A stretch of 34,568 nucleotides of DNA, taken from assembly GCF_013055795.1 (NCBI RefSeq), contig NZ_JABETO010000051.1:1-34568 (forward strand), given 5' to 3'. The notes under the pieces are model-generated. The model worked only from the letters and a program-made list of their open reading frames with translations, was not told the DNA's origin and did not search any database. How positions within the stretch are numbered: the stretch's first letter is position 1; each line of letters starts with the position of its first letter. The position numbers were made by a program, and so were the translations under genes. This DNA is from Streptomyces sp. I05A-00742 (GTDB lineage Bacteria > Actinomycetota > Actinomycetes > Streptomycetales > Streptomycetaceae). Of the stretch, positions 1 through 7,252 are shown in pieces.

Positions 1-48
1 GCCGGCCGGCCCGTCCGCCCCCGGCCGCCACCCCTCCCGCGGGCGCGG

Positions 49-882
49 CTACGGTGCCCCACGCGCGCCCCCGCCGTGCGCGGCGCCCGGCCGCGGCTCC
101 GGGACGTCGGCGAAGGCGTCCGGCTGCTCCACGGAGGACCACCGGCCGAACGGCCAGCCGATCCAGTCCGCGCGGCCGATGACCCGGTCCACCGGGACCA
201 TGCCGCCGCCCGGCGCCCCCAGGTGGTCCCGCCCGTCCCGGGACGCGCTGCGATGGTCGCCCATCACCCACAGCCGCCCCTCGGGCACCACGACATCGAA
301 GGGCACCCGCGAGGAAGTGTCCCCGGGGAAGAGATAGTTCTCGGTGATCACCCGGCCGTTGACCGACAGCCGCCCCCGGTGGTCGCAGACCACCCGGTCA
401 CCGCCGACGCCCACGACCCGCTTGACGTAGTCCGTCGGCGCCGGCTGCATCAGGCCGACCGACGAGGCCACCTTGCGCACCACCGTCGTCACCGCGTTCT
501 CCGCCGGCTTCTCCTGGACGAACGAGCCCAGTCCGTCGAAGACCACCACGTCCCCCCGCCGCGGCTCGTCCCCGAAGCGGTAGGCCAGCTTGTTGACCAG
601 CACCCGGTCCCCGGGCCGCAGGGTGTTCTCCATCGACCCGGACGGAATCACGAAGGGCTGCACCACATAGCTGCTGACCAGCATCAGGAAGGCCAGGCAG
701 CAGACCAGCAGCACACCGGCGCGGCGCAGCGGGCCGCCGCCGGTCAGCCACCGCCACGCCCTCCGGGGCAGGCGGGTGACGGGTGAAAGGCCGGATATGC
801 GCGAAGAGCGCGACCGCTGCTCCTCGCCCCCGAGGGGGTGGGGAGAGCGGTCGCGCTCCGAAAGCTGTGCGTCGGTGTCCAT
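49..882 (-). CDS. lepB: Type I signal peptidase (SPase I)
   Basis: This gene encodes a membrane serine protease of 277 residues that removes signal peptides from secreted proteins. A hydrophobic segment lies at about residues 54-75. It is followed by the catalytic-serine box PSGSM, with the likely nucleophile Ser83, and by DYVKRVVGVGGD, with the likely general base Lys154. The later box GDHRSASRDGRDH matches the conserved GDN-R-S-DSR region. The N-terminal cytoplasmic extension of about 50 polar residues and the single membrane anchor fit Streptomyces Sip proteins. It lies 45 bp downstream of rplS on the same strand, where Streptomyces carry a run of several sip genes, so further copies probably lie beyond base 1. 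The ATG has only a weak ribosome binding site. Which Sip paralogue this is cannot be decided here. Confidence 0.95.
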   Translation of the reverse strand: MDTDAQLSERDRSPHPLGGEEQRSRSSRISGLSPVTRLPRRAWRWLTGGGPLRRAGVLLVCCLAFLMLVSSYVVQPFVIPSGSMENTLRPGDRVLVNKLAYRFGDEPRRGDVVVFDGLGSFVQEKPAENAVTTVVRKVASSVGLMQPAPTDYVKRVVGVGGDRVVCDHRGRLSVNGRVITENYLFPGDTSSRVPFDVVVPEGRLWVMGDHRSASRDGRDHLGAPGGGMVPVDRVIGRADWIGWPFGRWSSVEQPDAFADVPEPRPGAAHGGGARGAP

Positions 883-927
883 CGACCCGAGAGCCTATCC
901 GGCCGGGCCGGGACGCCGGGCGGAAGC

Positions 928-1278
928 TCAGTTGTCGCGCTTCTCCTTGATCTTCGCGGCCTTGCCGCGGAGCTCACGGAGGTAGTACAGCTTGGCGCGA
1001 CGGACGTCACCGCGGGTCACGAGCTCGATCTTCTCGAAGATCGGGCTGTGGACCGGGAAGGTGCGCTCGACGCCGACCGAGAAGGAGACCTTGCGGACGG
1101 TGAAGGTCTCGCTGATGCCCGCGCCCTGGCGGCGGATGACGACACCCTTGAACTGCTGGATGCGGGAGCGGTTGCCCTCGATGACGCGGACGTGGACGTT
1201 CACGGTGTCACCGGGACGGAAGGCGGGGACGTCGGTGCGCAGCGACGCGGCGTTGACGTTGTCGAGCAGGGAGGACAT
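928..1278 (-). CDS. rplS: 50S ribosomal protein L19
   Basis: Ribosomal protein L19 lies at the interface of the 30S and 50S subunits. The 116-residue product contains the family core FRPGDTVNVHVRVIEGNRSR, then QFKGVVIRR and the basic C-terminus KLYYLRELRGKAAKIKEK. I chose the ATG at 1276-1278 because a GAGGAAGAG ribosome binding site lies about 7 nt upstream and the length then equals the family norm. A longer in-frame start at 1305 would add nine residues and place the binding site inside the gene. It follows trmD by about 130 bp in the usual rpsP-rimM-trmD-rplS order. Confidence 0.97.
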   Translation of the reverse strand: MSSLLDNVNAASLRTDVPAFRPGDTVNVHVRVIEGNRSRIQQFKGVVIRRQGAGISETFTVRKVSFSVGVERTFPVHSPIFEKIELVTRGDVRRAKLYYLRELRGKAAKIKEKRDN

Positions 1279-1408
1279 GAGTCTTCTCTTCCTCGCCGAT
1301 GCCACAGGTCATCGGCGGAATTCGTGCGGAAAGTAAGGGTGCCGTACTGCCCCCGGCGGACGTCGTTCCCCCTGTGGCAGGGGCGCGCGCCGGACGCAAG
1401 GCAACGGC

Positions 1409-2224
1409 TCATTCTTCCACGTCGGGGGCCAGTCGCCCAAATCGGCCGTCGGGACCCGGGGCCCAGCCCAGGATGGAGAGCATCTCGCGGTCCTTCTTGT
1501 CGAAGGACGCGGGCTCGGCGCGCTCGATGAGGTCCGGCCGGTTCAGGTCGGTGCGGCGGAACGCCTCGTCGCGGCGCCAGCGGGCGATCTTCCCGTGGTG
1601 GCCGCTGAGCAGCACGTCGGGGATGCCGCGGCCGCGCCACTCCGGGGGCTTGGTGTAGACGGGCCCCTCCAGCAGGTCGGCCATGGCGCCGGTGGCGAAC
1701 GAGTCGTCGCGGTGCGACTCCGCGTTGCCCAGGACGCCGGGGAGCAGCCGGGCGATGGCCTCGACCATGACGAGGACCGGGGCCTCGCCGCCGGCCAGCA
1801 CATAGTCACCGATGGAGACCTCGCGCACATCGAGCCGCTCGCCGTACTCCTCGATGACCCGGCGGTCGATGCCCTCGTAGCGGGCCGGGGTGAAGACCAG
1901 CCAGGGCTTGGCGGACAGTTCGACGGCCAGTTCCTGGGTGAACGGCCGGCCGCTGGGCGTGGGGACGACCAGGACGGGCTGCTCCTCGCCCGCGCCGGAG
2001 GCGAGAACGGAGTCCAGTGCCTCGCCCCAGGGCTCGGGCTTCATGACCATGCCGGGACCGCCGCCGTACGGGGTGTCGTCGACGGTGTTGTGCTTGTCGT
2101 GCGTCCATTCCCGCAGGTCGTGGATGCGGACGTCGAGCTGTCCGCGGGCGCGGGCCTTGCCGACAAGCGAGACGTTCAGCGGTTCGAGGTACTCGGGGAA
2201 GATCGTGACGACGTCGAGGCGCAT
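1409..2224 (-). CDS. trmD: tRNA (guanine37-N1)-methyltransferase
   Basis: TrmD methylates G37 next to the anticodon of tRNAs that read CNN codons, using S-adenosylmethionine, and so prevents +1 frameshifting. The 271-residue protein shows the trefoil-knot SAM-binding motifs of the SPOUT family: YGGGPGMVMKPEPW, RYEGIDRRVIEEYG and SIGDYVLAGGEAPVLVM. The C-terminal RNA-contact segment includes LLSGHHGKIARWRRDEAFRR. Its ATG overlaps the rimM stop codon by one base (TGATG), so the two are probably translationally coupled. The length is slightly above the typical 240-260 residues, as in other actinobacteria. Confidence 0.97.
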   Translation of the reverse strand: MRLDVVTIFPEYLEPLNVSLVGKARARGQLDVRIHDLREWTHDKHNTVDDTPYGGGPGMVMKPEPWGEALDSVLASGAGEEQPVLVVPTPSGRPFTQELAVELSAKPWLVFTPARYEGIDRRVIEEYGERLDVREVSIGDYVLAGGEAPVLVMVEAIARLLPGVLGNAESHRDDSFATGAMADLLEGPVYTKPPEWRGRGIPDVLLSGHHGKIARWRRDEAFRRTDLNRPDLIERAEPASFDKKDREMLSILGWAPGPDGRFGRLAPDVEE

Positions 2225-2775
2225 CAGCGGTCACCCTCGTCACGGCTGCCGGCGACCTCGGCCCGGTCGGCGTCCAGCAGGCCTCGCGGCGGGTCGATGA
2301 CGGCGCGCTGGGCCTCCAGGTCGATCTCCGTGACGATCTCCTCGACGAAGGGGATCATCACCTCGGTGCCGTCGGGGCGTTCGACGATGAACAGGTCCTG
2401 GGACGGCAGGTGGGAGATCTCGGTGATCCGGCCGACCCCGGTGCCGTCGACGGTGACGACGTCCAGGTCCACCAGCTGGTGGTCGTAGAACTCCTCGGGG
2501 TCCTCGGGCGTCTCGTCCGGGTCCACGTCGGCGATCAGGAGGGTGTTGCGCAGGGTCTCGGCGGCCGTCCGGTCGGCGATGCCGGTGAACCGGAGCAGCA
2601 GCCGTCCGCTGTGCACCCGTCCGCTCTCGACGGTCAGCGGTCCCGCGCCCGCGGGGTCGGTGGCCAGCACGGCCCCGGGCCCCAGCCTCAGCTCGGGCTC
2701 GTCCGTCCGCACCTCAATGCTGACCTCGCCCTTGATGCCATGGGCGCGGCCGATCCTGCCCACTACGAGCTGCAC
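2224..2775 (-). CDS. rimM: 16S rRNA processing protein RimM
   Basis: RimM is a 30S assembly factor that binds ribosomal protein S19 and helps mature the 3' domain of 16S rRNA. The 183-residue protein starts with the hallmark VGRIGRAHGIKGEVSIEV. It ends in a PRC-barrel domain (from about YDHQLVDLDVVTVDG to MIPFVEEIVTEIDL). The start codon is GTG at 2773-2775, preceded by GGAGAAGGAA about 8 nt upstream. It lies 121 bp downstream of the KH-domain gene, from which a strong hairpin separates it, and it overlaps trmD by one base. Confidence 0.96.
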   Translation of the reverse strand: MQLVVGRIGRAHGIKGEVSIEVRTDEPELRLGPGAVLATDPAGAGPLTVESGRVHSGRLLLRFTGIADRTAAETLRNTLLIADVDPDETPEDPEEFYDHQLVDLDVVTVDGTGVGRITEISHLPSQDLFIVERPDGTEVMIPFVEEIVTEIDLEAQRAVIDPPRGLLDADRAEVAGSRDEGDR

Positions 2776-2844
2776 GATGTCCGTTCCTTCTCCACGCTCT
2801 TATGACAACGGGGTCCTGCGACCACGGGTCCTACGACATGACAA

Positions 2845-2875
2845 CGGGCCGGGAAGGAGAACCCTTCCCGGCCCG
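2845..2875 (-). terminator. Hairpin between the KH-protein gene and rimM
   Basis: Arms 2845-2857 and 2863-2875 form a perfect 13-bp GC-rich stem around a 5-nt loop (AGAAC). It lies between khpA and rimM, which point the same way. No clear T-run follows on the minus strand, which is common for Streptomyces terminators. It could end or attenuate rpsP-khpA transcripts, or be an RNA processing and stability element, before rimM-trmD-rplS. Confidence 0.6.
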
Positions 2876-2896
2876 TGCCGGATGCTCTGCCGCTGG

Positions 2897-3136
2897 TCAG
2901 CGGACCTGGTCCACATCGACGAGGTCGACGCGGATGCCACGGCCGCCGATGGCGCCCACGACGGTGCGGAGCGCGCGGGCGGTACGGCCGTTGCGGCCGA
3001 TCACCTTGCCGAGATCGTCCGGGTGGACCCGGACCTCCAGCACACGCCCCCGGCGCAGGTTGCGCGAGGCCACCTGCACCTCGTCGGGGTTGTCGACGAT
3101 GCCCTTGACCAAGTGCTCAAGGGCCTCCTCCAGCAT
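2897..3136 (-). CDS. khpA: KH-domain RNA-binding protein (KhpA/YlqC family)
   Basis: This is a 79-residue single KH-domain protein. The RNA-binding GxxG loop is seen in GKVIGRNGRTARALR, preceded by the beta strand VLEVRVHPDD. In Firmicutes the family member KhpA pairs with KhpB/Jag and affects cell division and RNA levels; its role in Streptomyces is less clear. It starts 2 nt after the rpsP stop, so the two genes are surely co-transcribed. The position between rpsP and rimM is conserved in actinobacteria. Confidence 0.93.
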   Translation of the reverse strand: MLEEALEHLVKGIVDNPDEVQVASRNLRRGRVLEVRVHPDDLGKVIGRNGRTARALRTVVGAIGGRGIRVDLVDVDQVR

Positions 3137-3138
3137 GC

Positions 3139-3579
3139 TCAGGCCTCGGTCGACTCGGCGGACTCGGCGGCGTTGGCAGCCTCGTCCTTCTTCTCCGACT
3201 TCTTGGCCTTCGGGGTGATGGCCTCACCCTTCGCCTCGCTGGCCTCGAGGGCCTTGGTGAACTCCTCGAACGCGGCGCGCTTGTCCTTGGGCTCGGCCAC
3301 GAGCATCGGAGCCGGGGCCGGCAGGCCCTTGAACTTCTGCCAGTCGCCGGTGACCTTGAGGATGGCCATGACGGGCTCGGTCGGCTGGGCGCCGACGCTC
3401 AGCCAGTACTGCGCGCGCTCGGAGTTGACCTCGATGCGCGAGGGGTTCTGCACCGGGTGGTACAGACCGATCTCCTCGATGGCCCGGCCGTCACGGCGGG
3501 TACGGGAGTCGGCGACGACGATGCGGTAGTGAGGCGAACGGATCTTGCCCAGACGCTTCAGCTTGATCTTGACTGCCAC
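3139..3579 (-). CDS. rpsP: 30S ribosomal protein S16
   Basis: Ribosomal protein S16 is an assembly protein of the small subunit. The product begins VAVKIKLKRLGKIRSPHYRI and carries the S16 core ADSRTRRDGRAIEEIGLYHP. It has 146 residues; the last 50 or so form the acidic, Lys/Ala/Glu-rich C-terminal extension typical of actinobacterial S16. I chose the GTG at 3577-3579 from homology, with AGGAG about 11 nt upstream. A much longer open frame continues upstream to 4440 but is a GC-bias artefact. The gene heads the rpsP-khpA unit; 218 bp separate it from the SprT-like gene. Confidence 0.96.
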   Translation of the reverse strand: MAVKIKLKRLGKIRSPHYRIVVADSRTRRDGRAIEEIGLYHPVQNPSRIEVNSERAQYWLSVGAQPTEPVMAILKVTGDWQKFKGLPAPAPMLVAEPKDKRAAFEEFTKALEASEAKGEAITPKAKKSEKKDEAANAAESAESTEA

Positions 3580-3797
3580 TGGAGTGGTGTCTCCTGGTCT
3601 TGACGTGGTGGGCACAACGGGATGCCACGTGGGGTTGCGGTACTCGGAGTGCCCGATGGACGCGTCAGCCGGAGGAGAGAGGGGTCCTGTACGACTGTCG
3701 AGTACAGCCCCCCATTCTGCCATACGCGCCCGGGCGCCCGAACCCGGCCCCGCCCCGGTCCGGCCCCGGCGGACACCGGGGACGGGCGGGTCCTCCG

Positions 3798-4388
3798 TCA
3801 GCCCACGGACATCGCCTCGGGGATGCGGAACGGCTGGCCGCAGCCACCGCACATGATCGGCGCCTGGGCGAGCACGGACGGCACCACACGGACGTTGCGC
3901 CCGCAGTCGCACACGGCCTTGACCCGCACCCCGCCGCCCGAGGAGCCGTGCCGGGCGGCCGGTCCCCGGAAGGTGCGCGAGGTGTCGGCGGCGGTGGCCA
4001 TCGTGTGCGCCTTGAGGGCGCGCTGCAGTCTGTCGATGGTGGCGCGGTAGCGGCGGCGCGCCTCCGGGTTGAGCACGACCAGGGAGAAGCCGCTGCTGGG
4101 ATGCGGCTCGTCGCTGTGGTCGAGGCCCAGTTCCTCGGCGATCGCCAGGAACCGGCGATTGTGGTAGCGGCCGGCGCGTGAGGTGTCCCGGACACCGCGG
4201 GCGGCCGCGATGCCGTGCACTGCCTCGTGCAGCAGCCGTTCGAAGGAGAGCTCGGCGCCGCAAGCGGACGACGACTCCCCGATCAAGGATTCGGGCGCGG
4301 CGAGATCCGGCAGCTCGGGGTGGAACCGCTGAATGTCGGCCCACGCCTGCGCCAGTTCTGCGGCGAGAACAGGTGGTGTCGTGCTCAC
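3798..4388 (-). CDS. SprT-like zinc-metalloprotease-type protein with C-terminal zinc ribbon
   Basis: This predicted cytosolic protein has 196 residues. A zinc-peptidase motif HEAVH (residues 54-58) is followed about 18 residues later by a further His in GRYHNRRF, an arrangement like SprT/Spartan-type domains. The C-terminal part has a four-cysteine zinc ribbon: Cys160 and Cys162 (CDC), then Cys180 and Cys183 (CGGC). SprT-like proteins in other organisms include proteases for DNA-protein crosslinks, but activity and substrate here are not known. I chose GTG at 4386-4388. The 32 codons further upstream run through an AT-rich, promoter-like stretch near 4440, and no start has a strong ribosome binding site, so the start is uncertain. 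It lies between rpsP and proS on the same strand. Confidence 0.8.
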   Translation of the reverse strand: MSTTPPVLAAELAQAWADIQRFHPELPDLAAPESLIGESSSACGAELSFERLLHEAVHGIAAARGVRDTSRAGRYHNRRFLAIAEELGLDHSDEPHPSSGFSLVVLNPEARRRYRATIDRLQRALKAHTMATAADTSRTFRGPAARHGSSGGGVRVKAVCDCGRNVRVVPSVLAQAPIMCGGCGQPFRIPEAMSVG

Positions 4389-4611
4389 GTCGTGACAACG
4401 AGTCGGGGCGGTCCGGTGTTCCGATACCGGGCCATCCCAAATAATTTGCACGTACCAGTCAGTATCCCTGCGATACCGGCCCACCCGCCCCGACGAGGGC
4501 GGGTGCCCCGATCTGCACAGAAGTGCGGAGAAGTCGCAGAAGTACGCACGCCTGTTCGCAAGCCGGGGCGAACTGACCCATAAGTCAGTTCGCCCCGGAG
4601 GTGTGCGAGTG

Positions 4612-6036
4612 TCAGTACGCCCGTGCGACGAGGGCGATCGTGCCGGGGGCGTCGTCCGCGTCCGGCACCCCGCCGTCCTCGGTCACCAGGCAGCGCACCG
4701 TCACGGCCTGCTCGGCCAGCCTGGCCTCGCCCTCGGTGCCCAGCACCGACCACGGGATGCGCGCCCAGCCACCGGCGACGGCGGCCTCGGCGGCCTCCTC
4801 GACGGTCGACACGTCCGCCGTGCGCTCCTCGCGGCGCTCGCGCGACTGGCGCAGCAGCAGCGCCTGGTCCTCCTCCAGGACCTTCGGCAGCAGCGCGGCC
4901 AGCTCCGCTGCGTTGTCGACGCGCACCTGCTCCTTGCCTCCCGGGATCCGGCGGGCCAGCATCGCGGTGCCGTTCTCCAGGTCGCGCGGACCGATCTCGA
5001 TGCGCACCGGGACGCCCTTGAGCTCCCAGTCCACGGCACGGCGGCCGAACGGAGTGTCCGTGCGGTCGTCGACCTGCACCCGGACACCGGCGGCCTTCAG
5101 CTGGTCCCCGATCTCACGGACCTTGGCGATGACCGCGTCGTCGCCCTTGATCGCGAGGACGACGGCCTGCACCGGCGCCAGGCGCGGCGGGACGCGCAGT
5201 CCGTTGTCGTCGCCGTGCGACATGATCAGACCGCCGACCATGCGGGTGGAGACGCCCCACGAGGTCTGCCAGACCAGCTCCTGGTGCCCGTCCTTCGACA
5301 GGTACGAGGTGTTGAACGCCTTGGCGAAGTTCTGGCCCAGCTCATGGCTGGTGCCCATCTGCAGGGCCTTGCCGTCCCGCATCATGCCTTCGAGCGTGAG
5401 GGTGTTGATCGCGCCCGCGAACCGCTCCTTGGGCGTCTTGCGGCCGAGCACCACGTCGATGCCCAGGACGTTGACCATGAAGTCGTAGTACACGTCCCGG
5501 TGGATGCGCGCCGCGTAGTCGCGCGCGTCCTCGTAGGTCGCGTGCGCCGTGTGGCCCTCCTGCCAGAGGAACTCGCTCGTGCGCAGGAAGACGCGCGGAC
5601 GCATCTCCCAACGGACCACGTTCGCCCACTGGTTGATCAGCAGGGGCAGGTCGCGGTAGCTCTGCACCCACTTCGAGAAGTACTCGTTGATGATCGTCTC
5701 GGAGGTCGGACGGACGACGACCGGCTCCTCCAGCTCCTTGCCGCCGCCGTGCGTGACGACCGCCAGCTCCGGGGCGAAGCCCTCGACGTGCTCGGCCTCG
5801 CGCGTCAGGTACGACTGCGGGATGAAGAGCGGGAAGTACGCGTTGGAGGCGCCCGCGTCCTTGATCCGGGCGTCCATCTCCTGCTGCATGCGCTCCCAGA
5901 GCCCGTACCCGTACGGTCGGATGACCATGGTGCCGCGCACCGGGCCGTTGTCGGCCAGTTCGGCCTTGTTGATCAGGTCCTGGTACCAGCGCGGGAAGTC
6001 TTCCGCCTGCGGAGTGAGAATGGGAGCCTTTGCCAT
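4612..6036 (-). CDS. proS: Prolyl-tRNA synthetase, archaeal/eukaryotic type
   Basis: ProRS attaches proline to tRNA-Pro. The 474-residue sequence shows class II motifs: RPTSETIINEYF (109-120), motif 2 RWEMRPRVFLRTSEFLWQEG (142-161) and motif 3 around STRMVGGLIMSHGDD. There is no editing insertion between motifs 2 and 3, as bacterial-type ProRS would have. The C-terminus ends in a tyrosine (VARAY), a mark of the archaeal/eukaryotic group. Streptomyces usually also carry a bacterial-type proS near nusA-infB, so this may be a second enzyme, perhaps with a different response to ProRS inhibitors; that is inference. No strong ribosome binding site precedes the ATG at 6034-6036. The gene is divergent from the methyltransferase at 6322. 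Confidence 0.95.
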   Translation of the reverse strand: MAKAPILTPQAEDFPRWYQDLINKAELADNGPVRGTMVIRPYGYGLWERMQQEMDARIKDAGASNAYFPLFIPQSYLTREAEHVEGFAPELAVVTHGGGKELEEPVVVRPTSETIINEYFSKWVQSYRDLPLLINQWANVVRWEMRPRVFLRTSEFLWQEGHTAHATYEDARDYAARIHRDVYYDFMVNVLGIDVVLGRKTPKERFAGAINTLTLEGMMRDGKALQMGTSHELGQNFAKAFNTSYLSKDGHQELVWQTSWGVSTRMVGGLIMSHGDDNGLRVPPRLAPVQAVVLAIKGDDAVIAKVREIGDQLKAAGVRVQVDDRTDTPFGRRAVDWELKGVPVRIEIGPRDLENGTAMLARRIPGGKEQVRVDNAAELAALLPKVLEEDQALLLRQSRERREERTADVSTVEEAAEAAVAGGWARIPWSVLGTEGEARLAEQAVTVRCLVTEDGGVPDADDAPGTIALVARAY

Positions 6037-6280
6037 GGGGCGAATGGTACGGGCCCCGTCGGGCCGAGTGTGAATCCGTCCGCCCGCAACCCCGCGTTCC
6101 CGGCCTGTTCAGGGTTTGCGGCTGGGTATTCATCTCATGCGGTGCGCCGCGGCACATGCCATCGTGGGCGTACGGGAACGTTCTCGCGCCATCCCCCTGG
6201 ACTCGCGGGCGGATGCGGGGTTCCCTGGCTTGGGGGGAAGTGCGGCAGCGGCGCGCACGACAGCACATGGGGGGCGGCAC

Positions 6281-6298
6281 TTCGGTCAGAAAACCGAA
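6281..6298. promoter_or_regulatory. Operator-like palindrome before the methyltransferase gene
   Basis: TTCGGT (6281-6286) and ACCGAA (6293-6298) form a perfect 6-bp inverted repeat with a 6-nt spacer. It lies 23 bp before the methyltransferase ATG, in the 285-bp divergent region shared with proS. No matching regulator motif is known to me. It could be a repressor site or a small leader hairpin. The rest of the region shows nothing clear. Confidence 0.35.
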
Positions 6299-6321
6299 TT
6301 CGGCGGATTGGGGCGCATGCG

Positions 6322-7146
6322 ATGACACCAACGCTCGTGCGACGGCACCGGCCGTCCCCGTCGCCGCTCCGGTCGCGGGCCCGCGACTGGGCGGAAATCC
6401 AGGAACGCATGCTCGTACCGCTCTACGAAGCGGTCTACGAGCGGCTGGAAGTCGATGCGGGGACCCGGCTGCTGAGCCTGGGCTGCGGATCGGGTCTGGC
6501 CCTGCTGATGGCGGCCTCCCGGGGGGCCACCGTCTGCGGTATCGACACGGACGAACGCCGGCTCGACCTCGCCCGGGAACGGCTGGCGGCCCACCCTTCC
6601 ACCGCGACGGCCCGGCTCGGCCACGGTGACGCGGACAGCGTCGCGGAGCCGGCCGACCCACCGTTCACCCTCGTCACCGCCTTCGACCCGCTCTACTGCG
6701 CGGGCGGCAGCACCCGTGACATGGCGGAGGCCCTCCGGCGGGCGTCCTCCCGTGCCCGGCGCGGCGCACCGGTCGTCCTCGCCGGCTGGGGACCTCCGGA
6801 GCGCTGCGCGGCCTCCGGCGCCCTGCGGGTCGCGGCCCGGCTGGCCGACCCGATGGCCACCGCCGCCCACTGGCGCCCCAACGGCCGTGACGACCTGGAG
6901 GACCTGGCCCGCCTGGCCGGGCTGCGGCCCGACGGCTCCGGGCGGGTGGCGTGCCCGTACGGCTACGCCGACCTGGGCAGCGCGGTCCGCGGACTGCTCT
7001 CGACGGGCGCCTTCGACGCGGCGACGCGCACCACCGACCAGGAGCAGGTGTCCAAGGAACTCACCGAGGCCGTCCACCCGTATCTGCGCGGGGACGGCAC
7101 GGTGTGGATGCCGAATGTGTTCCGCTATCTCATCGCACGCGTGTAG
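6322..7146 (+). CDS. SAM-dependent methyltransferase (class I)
   Basis: This 274-residue protein has a Rossmann-type methyltransferase domain. Motif I is LLSLGCGSGLALL at about residues 50-62, and the acidic end of strand 2 is VCGIDTDERRLDLARERL. It is the only plus-strand gene in the left block. I chose the ATG at 6322, where coding-like sequence (MTPTLVRRHRP) begins; the ribosome binding site is weak (GGGG about 9 nt upstream). A longer upstream frame reaching 4603 is an artefact antisense to proS. A gene of this type next to ffh appears conserved in Streptomyces, but I know no substrate. It converges on ffh, and the two share a terminator. Confidence 0.88.
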   Translation: MTPTLVRRHRPSPSPLRSRARDWAEIQERMLVPLYEAVYERLEVDAGTRLLSLGCGSGLALLMAASRGATVCGIDTDERRLDLARERLAAHPSTATARLGHGDADSVAEPADPPFTLVTAFDPLYCAGGSTRDMAEALRRASSRARRGAPVVLAGWGPPERCAASGALRVAARLADPMATAAHWRPNGRDDLEDLARLAGLRPDGSGRVACPYGYADLGSAVRGLLSTGAFDAATRTTDQEQVSKELTEAVHPYLRGDGTVWMPNVFRYLIARV

Positions 7147-7189
7147 CAACGGCGGGCGTGGCAACGGCGGGGCGCGCGGGGACACGTGA

Positions 7190-7218
7190 AAAGCCCCCGG
7201 CCGCGGGCCGGGGGCTTT
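7190..7218. terminator. Bidirectional terminator between the methyltransferase gene and ffh
   Basis: Arms 7190-7202 and 7206-7218 form a perfect 13-bp stem with a 3-nt loop. The stem ends in an A-run on the left and a T-run on the right, so it works as an intrinsic terminator in both directions. It sits between two convergent genes. Confidence 0.88.
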
Positions 7219-7252
7219 CCTCCCGGGGGATCACCCCACGGGGACGACGGGC

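Noticed and set aside
1279..1408. Possible separate promoter or hairpin between trmD and rplS
   Set aside because: No convincing -35/-10 pair or stable stem could be picked out by eye.
3580..4440. Upstream extension of the rpsP frame
   Set aside because: S16 starts at the GTG at 3577-3579; the extension overlaps the SprT-like gene and is typical GC-bias sequence.
4603..6321. Long plus-strand frame continuous with the methyltransferase and antisense to proS
   Set aside because: It covers proS in antisense and its translation is Arg/Gly/Pro-rich without family motifs. Only the part from 6322 is protein-like.
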